The position numbers and the translations under genes are program-made. This document shows positions 19,101 to 26,611 of a DNA stretch of 26,611 nucleotides, in pieces. Source of the DNA: Ectocarpus siliculosus. Taxonomy: Eukaryota; Sar; Phaeophyceae; Ectocarpales; Ectocarpaceae. The stretch spans positions 3,096,201 through 3,122,811 of the forward strand of contig FN649727.1 in the NCBI GenBank assembly GCA_000310025.1, in the 5' to 3' direction. Each line of letters starts with the position of its first letter. Position 1 is the first letter of the stretch. The notes beneath the pieces are model-generated. The model saw only the letters and a list, made by a program, of their open reading frames with translations. It was not told the origin of the DNA and searched no databases.

Positions 19101-21059
19101 TTTCCTATGCCCCAGTACAGCTACCGTCTTCTCCTGGCTATTCCATGCCTCAATCATTTCCCTGTACATCTTCCTTCTACTTTTTCCACTTTAGTAATGT
19201 ACACTTACTTCCCTCTTTGTACAATAGACATTCCGCAACTACTGTACATGAACCCGGGTCTTCGCACTCGCAGCCTTGTCGTCTTCATCGTCTACCTTCC
19301 GAAACCTTTGTCGACGTTCTCGAAGGCCTAATGTCCCCGGCCCTAAATTTGACGTTCAGCTTTGTCCCTGCATCCATTGGTCCATGTAGGTACTCCTTGA
19401 ACCCTATTCCTTCTTTCGACATTCCGTACACATCTAGACCCTCTTCGTCCTTGTTTTTTTTTTTGTTAGATTCTGTTAGTCTCTCTCGGCAAAAGCAACA
19501 GATATCTTCTCCTTGATCTTCCGTTCCCAGCGTATCACCTCCGTCAATTTCGAACTCCTTCCATTGATGATTGATGATTGCCTTTCCTTGATCCACCCGT
19601 CGGTTGCTCACTCCTCTTCTTCTGGACCGCCTACGCAGGATTTGAAGAGTATCTCGAAAAAGAATAGGGAGGGGGCACGCAGACCGTATCCCTCACCCTA
19701 ACCATAACCCCAAAGCACGAATTGAATACTTTATCCCATATGTTTGCTTAATCAATTTTGCTGCGTAGACTACTGCTTCTTCTTTACCACCTTCGCCTTG
19801 GCGGGGGGGGTGGATGCTTCTTCCGTCCGTTCGTCATCAAGAAATGAGAGACTTGACAAGACAGCTGTTGACACCTATGAATTGTCCAAGCTGGCGCCCG
19901 CAGTTCGTAGTCGTGATGAAAATGTCGATGAAAACGTCGATACGTACCACTATTCGCAACCTATCCACGGCTACCAGTTTTGTTGCAGAAACACCGGTGC
20001 CCACCAAGCACAAAAGAGGGCATGCTCCAAGCAACCGCAGCTCTTATTCCCGTACAAACCATACGGTAGGACTGATGCAGAGATGTCTGTGGCGGTGGAA
20101 ATACGCGCAAACCCAAGCGTATTGCCAAGAGACACGAATAACGAGACGAAGCAGGCACCAGGCTAACCTACAGCAACACATGCGCACACGTTTCCAACAA
20201 TCCACAACAGGCGGCGTCGGTGGCCAGGCCGCTGGGCGTGGGCAACGACGGCAAGGGCAGCGGCGACTCCCTCTCCGGAAACAGCAGCGGCTTCAGCGGC
20301 TTCAGTGGCTTCAGCGGCAGCGGCGGCAGCGGCGACAGTAACGGCGCCGGCAGCCCGGACCTGGAGGACAGCGTCGACCTCGCCAGCCCTGACCTCGACG
20401 ATCAAGGCAGCAGCAACGGCGGCCGGTGCGGACACCCTAGCTCCGAAGACGGGCACGCCAACGAGGCCGTCAGCAGCGACTACGGCGCGGGCACCAGCAG
20501 CGGGAGCGTCAGCGGGGACGGCAACAGCGCCCAGAACAACAGCAACGGCGGCGCACATCGGAGGACAGGCGCGGGCGGCGGCGGCGGCGGCGGCGGGAAG
20601 CAGCCCCCTTCGCGTAAGCGTAAGAGAGAGCGGAGCGTGTGTGCCCCCGTGCCGCCACCGCCCGCCGCGGTGGCCGCACCGCCGGTGGTGGCGGCCGTGG
20701 GAGGCCGGGGCAGCGGCGGCGGTGGCCAGAAGCAGCAGCAGCAGCAGCAGCAGCAGCAACCGACAGTTCACAAGGCAGCAGCAGCAGCGACTACCACCGG
20801 CACCGGCCGTGCCCGCCGAGGAGGCGGCGCTGCGGGTGGCCCGGAGCCGGAGGCGCGCGCGGGGGGGGGGTTGACGTCAGGGGGGACATCAGACTGGGCC
20901 GGGGATGGAGCCTCACCAGTGTCGGCGCTCGAGGCACTGGCGGCTGCAGCGGCAGCTGCGTCTCAAGCGGCGCCTTTGACACAGCAGCAGCAGCCCTCGA
21001 GGCGACTGGCCGCGAAGAAATCCATACTCTTCAGGCACGGAGCTGACTCTCAGTCTTGA
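15998..21059 (+). CDS. bZIP-PAS transcription factor (4 exons, 783 residues)
   Basis: Exons are 15998-16396, 16925-17836, 18393-18584 and 20211-21059, all GT-AG and phase 0. The first ATG after a possible acceptor (TTCGCAACAG) is used; an upstream exon is possible. Residues 61-82 are a bZIP basic region with the N-x7-R signature (N69, R77; NRRSANTCR). Only a short, leucine-poor stretch follows before a PAS-like domain (about 100-165: LLPDMILAMRRDGVITYASE, then EVEGTNIFDLV), which spans the first splice junction. Residues 438-501 (exon 3) form a conserved-looking block (DQKFEWYEVRSSMRLAWLKA) of unknown fold. Runs of Ala, Gly, Ser and Gln fill exons 2 and 4, and SRKRKRER is a likely nuclear signal. 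Heterokonts are known to have bZIP-PAS regulators; target genes and any ligand are unknown. Confidence 0.85.
18990..19690 (-). mobile_element. 5'-truncated LINE fragment, antisense in the last bZIP-PAS intron
   Basis: On the minus strand the segment GMSKEGIGFKEYLHGPMDAG, then TKLNVKFRAGDI, is nearly identical to the C-terminal region of the LINE at 24635-26611. Nucleotide similarity continues past a frameshift through the zinc-knuckle region and on to TACAGGGAAATGATTGAGGC. It then covers the stretch just beyond the end of the other copy. A T-run (about 19454-19466) and indels break the frame. Outer limits are approximate. Confidence 0.8.
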
Positions 21060-22892
21060 AATAAGACTAACCTTGATCCTGGGAGGGGCGTAGGGTGGGG
21101 GGGGGGGGGAGGGGGGGTGCGCCGTGCTTTCTCTGCCGTGCTTTCTCTGTATCTTGCCTGTTGCGCGGGGACGGATGAAAAATCAACCCGTTCTTGCCGA
21201 CGTGCCATGTTTTGTCTTTGACCTGTTCTTGCCTTAATTTGCCTCAGTCTCTGTTGCTTCATCAATGCTGGTTCACGCCGTGCTTTCTTGTTGCTTCGGT
21301 CGAGAACCGTACAGCCAGGCAGGCAGAGACGGGCTCTTGTTCGTGAATGGGTACTGGGTTTAGAGGCGTCGGCCGTTTCGCCGTTTATTTAGCCAGGATT
21401 GGATAGCCCTGGGGCGTTGCTAACGGGCTTTAGGGGCAGAGGTCCCCACGAGGTTCCGAGGATGATTGATTCTGTTTGTACTTCACATTCATGACAACGT
21501 TGTATTCGTACTAATACATTTATGCGTAAGCCTGTCGGCAGTTTCAGTTCGTCCCCCGTCGACCCCCAGATTGGATTTTTTTACCGTGTGTAGTTGTGTG
21601 GGGTGTGTGAAATACCCCCCTGTATTTGTGCATAGTTTTAAGGTTACAGTTGAGTGGTAGCGTTGTTCACGCGCCACAGCAGTGTAACAGCGGGGCAGCA
21701 GTGTAGTGATCCTGGAAAGCCAGGCAGGGCGTAGAACGTCATGAACCATGATTGTTTGCCAACGGCTTCTCGACGAATAATGTAGAGCTACAAGAGTTGT
21801 CTTCCATTTCCCCGTAAAACAGAGGGAAGAAGGGGGCGACAAGACACGAACATTCCGTAAAGAAGGGTTTTGGTTGCACGCGAAAATGGTGGCGTAGGAA
21901 GCAAGACGACGTTACTGATGGAGGTCGATCGATGGGCGGGATATTGTTTGGGAATGTTATCGACCGCTGCTTCCATTCGTTGTTTTTGGAGAAGACTCTA
22001 TTATTAGGTGAAATAAGAGGGAATTAGACGGGGGTAAAATTGAAAGTATCGTAGGTCGTCGGTTTGCACGCACGTGTTCTCCCTGCCTTTGCCTTTGTAC
22101 AATTCGGTGTGCCAATGGTATATAGAGAGGAGTAAAATGTTCCAGAACCCATCTCCGGTGTGCCCCGCGGTAACAGTGATATACGGACACGTAATATACG
22201 TACACTAGCATCGCTGCTCTCGGGCTTCTATCGAACGGTGTGCCCATTGGGTGTAGGGTAAATTCTTCAAGTATCCACCGCTCGATTCAGACCTTCATCG
22301 GTACTTGCTGCATGGATGGATCCACGGACGCTGGGGCAAAAACATACTTGGGAGGTGTCGTTCCAATAACGCCGCATGAATTCCTTGCTGATTTATCCTG
22401 GACTCGTCGTATCTGTGGATAGAGATGGATTCGTTGCGTTATACTTACTATGGATAGCAAGAAATTCAACAAATAACTTGGATTGCGTGATGAGTGGCGA
22501 TCGGATATGAAGGGGGCGGGGGGGGATGAGACTCGTGTCCCCGGATTTCCACGCAAGTTGATGGCAAAGGAGTTCGGGCCAACAGTACGGACAGACCAAT
22601 GAAGAGTTATCAATTTTGCCTCGCAAGGGTGTTTCCCGATAGCGCCCCGCCGTGTACAGTACCCCCGACAGCAGTGTACGCGGATCGCTCAGACTGCACA
22701 AACCGCAAACATGCCCTTTGCACCGGGGTACAGCAGTCAGTGGGTCGGTCACATGTGAAGGAACAGGCCGGTCACCGGTTCTTGTGTGCTATGATTTGTT
22801 GGCCGCGGTGATGATGATCCCCTTCCGATGGCTCTACTTGGTCTGACCGGCACACTATGCATACAGTACGGCAGGCGGAGTTGGGCTGTCCA
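21060..22892. other. Downstream of the bZIP-PAS gene, no supported gene
   Basis: The first few hundred bases are the likely 3' UTR; AAATAAGA follows the stop codon directly, but I would not call it a polyadenylation signal. Short ORFs occur on both strands (for example 22240-22422, plus) without recognisable domains or splice context. Confidence 0.35.
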
Positions 22893-23058
22893 TTAGAGCC
22901 GCCCAGAACACGGCAACTCTACAGCAGCCTTGACCGCGATGGACTGGCTACACTGCTGTGAATAGCGTTCGATTCGACTCATCTTGGAGTGTTGCATCAA
23001 CCAATCGCTGAATTGCTGGACCGACGCCTGAATGCAGTGAACTAGCCCTCTGTCCTGT
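22893..23058 (-). CDS. Candidate terminal exon of an unrecognised gene
   Basis: A good acceptor (ATATGTTTTACAG) on the minus strand precedes an open segment. In phase 0 it encodes DRGLVHCIQASVQQFSDWLM, then QHSKMSRIERYSQQC and a stop at 22893. Phase 1 gives a different protein-like tail stopping earlier, so the frame is uncertain. Upstream partner exons are not settled; a protein-like minus segment at about 23380-23500 (RRFAGVWDVRWLGAQMKADH), followed by a GTAAGG donor, would join in phase 1. Confidence 0.25.
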
Positions 23059-23379
23059 AAAACATATACTGCTGTATTACGCACAAGAAAAATAAGCCAG
23101 GATACTTTAGAGGTCTCTATTAAAAAGAGGAAGTGTGCCATACAAAAAAAAAAAGAAGCCCGAACAACGCCCTCCCCGAGAGATGAGATCCATCTGTCAA
23201 GTCAATATATTCGACCTGCCGCAAGACAAAAACAGTACCAAGAATGTAGTAAGAACCGACGTTCGCACCCCATCCAATTATTTGTACAAGAAGCTCTACC
23301 TTCAGCCTTTTCGTACCCGCACGCACTAGCACAGACTCGCCCCTCTCGCCTTCAGCTGACACTCCTTACTCTCCCCCCC

Positions 23380-23500
23380 CCAGGCAAACTTGTCCGTGAT
23401 CGAGTGATCCGCCTTCATCTGCGCACCCAACCAACGCACGTCCCATACACCCGCGAACCTGCGGGGCCCCGGCGGGTGCAATATGAGCTTTACCAAGCAC
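23380..23500 (-). CDS. Candidate internal exon of an unrecognised gene
   Basis: The minus strand reads VKLILHPPGPRRFAGVWDVR, then WLGAQMKADHSITDKFAW, before a GTAAGG donor. The mix of aliphatic and aromatic residues looks like real protein. However, the plus strand shows an equally good acceptor at the same spot (CTGAC, a pyrimidine tract, then CAG at about 23382), so strand is not certain. No family recognised. Confidence 0.22.
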
Positions 23501-23698
23501 ACTTGGTGGTTGGGTTTGCAGGCATGGTCAGCCACAACAGTCCGCAACAACAGAAAATGCCAGGTACTGTTAGGTGTGCCACGAACGACCGCAGCGGGAT
23601 CGGCAACAACAGGCGTGCACCTTACACACGGTAGCACCGCTACTTTGTGCCCCCCACCCCCGCTGCTCGCCCCCAAATTTCGGGGCCGCAACACGCAT

Positions 23699-23920
23699 TT
23701 ATCGGACGAAAATGTCATCTGCAGAAGCAGCGGCCGCAGCAGCAGCAGCGGACGCCGCCTGCTGCTCCTCATCGTAGATGGCGGCGGCCGCAGAAAGCTG
23801 TGGCCGCGGCGGCGCGCCGTCGTCCCCACCGCCCCCGCGGCTCGAAGCCAGTCGCTTCCGCCAAGACAAGCCCTTCGACGCCGCCTGCGAGAACCGCGGC
23901 AGGATGGACTCGTCGACGTC
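23699..23920 (-). CDS. Candidate terminal exon with Ala-rich tail
   Basis: After a CGCCCTCCAG acceptor the minus strand encodes DVDESILPRFSQAASKGLSW, then RKRLASS, a Gly/Asp/Pro-rich linker, IYDEEQQ, an Ala run and ADDIFVR, ending in TAA at 23699. The first 25 residues look helical and conserved; the remainder is low complexity. No upstream exon could be joined between here and 24,260, and I do not recognise the family. Confidence 0.35.
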   Translation of the reverse strand, partial: DVDESILPRFSQAASKGLSWRKRLASSRGGGGDDGAPPRPQLSAAAAIYDEEQQAASAAAAAAAASADDIFVR

Positions 23921-24260
23921 CTGGAGGGCGATGACAGCAACGCGTTTGGTTCACAACATGAAACCGCCGTGTGTCGAGCGAACGCGAAGGGGAACGGGGG
24001 GGAGGGGGACAAAAAACGAACGATAGACGCCTGTGAGAAACGTTGAAATGACTGTTGGCAGCAAATGCGGAATGATTATTGGCAGCGAGTGCTGGGTGAT
24101 GTTTCCTTTGTCCGAAGATTCGCCGGCCAGGCAATTCCACCTCGCACGCAAACAACAGCGTGGTATCAAAGAGAGGCATGCTGGCTCCCTCCAAAGCCGA
24201 CAAGCCCCGTGTTTCCTTCCGTCTTAGCCGCCACTCAAGCAATCCTTCCTAGGTACTCAA

Positions 24261-24634
24261 GGTGAGTCTTTCGATCTCGCGGGAGATGAAAGGCTGGTGT
24301 GGTTGTCATGGTCGAGATTCACCGGCCAATAAGCACACACGAAAATAGGCGGCCAACGAGAGGGGGCCGCGAGCGCTAAGGCAGGCGTGGCGTCGAACAA
24401 AGCTTAACGCAAGCAGTCCGGCGACAGGTACAGCTACAAAACATGGCACTAATCCCTGCCGCTGCGCAGCTCCGTTCTAGCGTGCGCCTTTGCCATCGCT
24501 TGGTTAACTTTCACCGCGCGCGTACATGTGACACTCTTGAAGATGTAAAAGAAAGCCTAGCAAGAAGTACATAGGATACCCAGCACAGGTTAAAAACCTA
24601 TCCCCCCCTCCCATCCAAGAGCCTGGTCCGGTGA
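24261..24634. other. Spacer before the LINE, no supported gene
   Basis: No ORF or RNA gene seen. It may contain non-coding or decayed 5' LINE sequence, but I cannot show this. Confidence 0.3.
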
Positions 24635-26611
24635 GAACCCGGCGTGCTCCGTCCCGGCTTTGTAGGGATGCGAGGTCAATGGTTTAAGGATTACGGCATG
24701 CACGACTATGAGTACCCCCCCCCCCCCTCCTACTAGAAAAGGAGTTCACTGAGGACGAGGTTGAGGCGTGTGTGAACAAGCTGCAGTGCCACAAAGCAGC
24801 AGGGGCGGATGGGATAGTCAACGAGTTCATGAAGTTTGGGGGGAAGGGGATGATCCAGCTGATGGTACTGCTGTACAACTGGGTGTGGAAAAACGAGTAT
24901 GCGCCAAGTAGATGGAGGGAAGGAGTGGTTGTGAACTTGTTTAAGAAAGGAGACAAGACTGACCCAGGAAACTACAGGGGTATCACACTGTTGAACACAG
25001 TAGGAAAAGTGTTTTGTAAGCTGCTGAACGATAGGATAGTGGGAGTATTGGAGAAGAAACGTAGCATTAGTGAGGGCCAGGCAGGTTTCCGACAGAAGAG
25101 GGGGTGCGTAGACCACGCATTCACGGTAGGGAGAATCATCCAAGGTAGAAAGAGGGCGGGAAAGCGGACGTACTGCTTCTTCCTGGACGTGAAAAAGGCA
25201 TACGATACCGTATGGAGAAATGGGCTGTGGAAACAATTATCCAAGTACGGGATCAAGGGGAAAATGTGGAGAGTGCTGAAGAAGATGACAGAGTGTACGA
25301 AAAGCGCGGTCATGCTAGACGGAGAACTTTCTAAATTCTTCGACATTGAGCAAGGGGTCCCACAAGGTTGCACGCTGTCCCCAACGTTGTTCCAGGTGTT
25401 CATCAACGATCTGTTGGAAGTCGTAGAGGCAGTCCGGAAGGGAGTAAAAGTAGGGGACACGGAAACGTTGGTGTCAGGAATGCTGTTTGCGGATGATTTT
25501 GTTGGTATGTCGGACACCCCTGAGGGACTGCAACTGCAAATTGACGCGGCGAAGAAGTTTACTGATAAGTGGAGATTGTCTGCCAACGTTACGAAGAGTG
25601 CCGTCATGGTATGCAACGAGGGCAGGGAGGAACCAGTAGAACATAGATGGAAGTGGGGGATCGAGGAGATTGCAGTAGTGGACTAGTACACATACCTCGG
25701 AGTAGAGATCGCAAAAGATTGCTCGTGGAATGCACACATGTCCAAGGTAGCGGAAAAGGGCAAAGAACGAGCAGGGAAGCTGCACCCAATACTCGCAAAC
25801 CGGCACCTTGATACACGCATCAAATTGGCGGTGTTGAAGAGCGTAATCGTACCGCCGCTAGAGTACGCCGGAGAAGTATGGGAAGGAAATAAGAAGGTAG
25901 TGAAAGAACTCGAGGCGGCGCAGATGAAAGCAGCGAAAATCATCCTAGGATGCTCCAAGCGCACAAGTAATGCAGCAGTCAGGGCAGAATTGGGGATCCA
26001 ATCCCTACGGTCGGGAAGAGACGTAAGGAAGCTGACATGGCAGTATCGCATGTGCGGGATGGGAGAGGAGAGGTTGCCGAGAATAGTATGGGAGGCGAAG
26101 TGGGCAAACAAAAAGAGGGGTAGACAACCCACGGAATGGGTCAAGGTTGTAGAGGACGTATGGAAGGGATTGGACATCGACGAAGATGAAACGCTGGAAA
26201 CGGAGGGTCTACAGGGGTTCAAGAAGAAGATATCTGTTGCTTGCGCCGACAGAGAAGAACATAATCTAAGGAAAGAAACCAAGGGTAAGGAGGGTCTAGA
26301 AGTGTACGGAATGTTGAAAGAAGGAATAGGGTTCAAGGATTACCTACATGGACCAATGGATGCAGGGACAAAGCTTAAGGTCAAATTCAGGACCGGGGAC
26401 ATAGGCCTTCGCGAACGTCGACGAAGACATAGGACGGTAGACGACGAAGACGATAAGTTCAAATGCGATTGCGGCTTCGAATGCGAAGACAGTGTTCATG
26501 TAGTCGCGGAATGTCCGTGGTACGAAAAGGAGAGGGAAGTGTACATGACTGAGCTGGGAAGAATACAAGTGACGTACAGGGAGATGTTTGAGGCATGGAA
26601 TAGAGAGGAGA
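24635..26611 (+). pseudogene. LINE (non-LTR retrotransposon) ORF2-like reverse transcriptase, partial, one in-frame stop
   Basis: Open from after a TGA at 24632-24634 to the window end, except for a single TAG at 25684-25686. The RT domain shows the expected order: CHKAAGADGIVNEFMKFGG, FKKGDKTDPGNYRGITLLNT, SEGQAGFRQKRGCVDH, the catalytic FFLDVKKAYDTVW (motif A), GVPQGCTLSPTLF (motif B) and FADDFVG (motif C). After the stop the frame resumes at YTYLGVEI and runs through the thumb/connection region to a C-terminal zinc knuckle (CDCGFECEDSVHVVAEC). No endonuclease is visible upstream, so the copy is 5'-truncated or decayed there, and the 3' end lies beyond the window. The encoded enzyme would copy its own RNA at a nicked target. 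A fragment of the same family sits at 18990-19690. Confidence 0.92.

Noticed and set aside
19696-19714. Telomere-like CCCTAACCATAACCCC
   Set aside because: Only two imperfect units in the interior of an intron; not an array.
20163-20771. Minus-strand Ala/Val-rich ORF opposite bZIP-PAS exon 4
   Set aside because: Shadow of Gly/Ser/Gln repeat codons; no start context or family.
24972-25616. Minus-strand ORF opposite the LINE reverse transcriptase
   Set aside because: Antisense shadow; the plus strand carries all ordered RT motifs.
1-26611. tRNA, rRNA or CRISPR features
   Set aside because: I found no cloverleaf with a convincing T-loop motif, no rRNA core sequence and no regularly spaced direct repeats; the tandem repeats present have only two or three units.

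Overview
This window looks like nuclear DNA of a photosynthetic stramenopile, most probably a brown alga. It carries a plastid-lumen PsbP-family gene with a heterokont-style targeting presequence and a bZIP-PAS transcription factor. Both have GT-AG introns, mostly 0.5-1.6 kb long, and low-complexity Gly/Ala/Gln runs. CAG/CTG microsatellites and transposon debris fill the space between genes. The species is inferred; no marker gene fixes it.

Layout: bases 1-230 are homopolymer-rich and resemble a poor-quality contig edge. A complete five-exon PsbP-domain gene runs on the minus strand (4788 down to 279). A 217-bp MITE lies at 5437-5653. A weak plus-strand gene candidate ends at 6943. Bases 9096-11705 are a complete pogo/Tigger-like DNA transposon with TA target-site duplications, terminal inverted repeats and a spliced transposase-derived gene that lacks the catalytic DDE core. 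From 11.7 to 15.2 kb lie repeats: a 1.3-kb element bounded by long inverted repeats, a diverged direct-repeat pair and a two-copy 222-bp tandem duplication. A possible 2-oxoglutarate oxygenase remnant (minus strand, 15.5-15.85 kb) sits head-to-head with a four-exon bZIP-PAS gene (15998-21059, plus strand). The last intron of that gene holds an antisense fragment of a LINE. Bases 21.1-24.6 kb contain only weak terminal-exon candidates. From 24635 to the window end is a larger copy of the same LINE family, with reverse transcriptase and a C-terminal zinc knuckle, interrupted by a single amber codon.

The two confident host genes have no obvious functional link: one encodes a photosynthetic lumen protein, the other a nuclear regulator. 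The rest is mainly mobile-element history. The best candidate for something undescribed is the Tigger-like element. Its gene has lost the catalytic core but still splices in silico into one open frame joining a Cys-rich finger and HTH to the transposase C-terminus.
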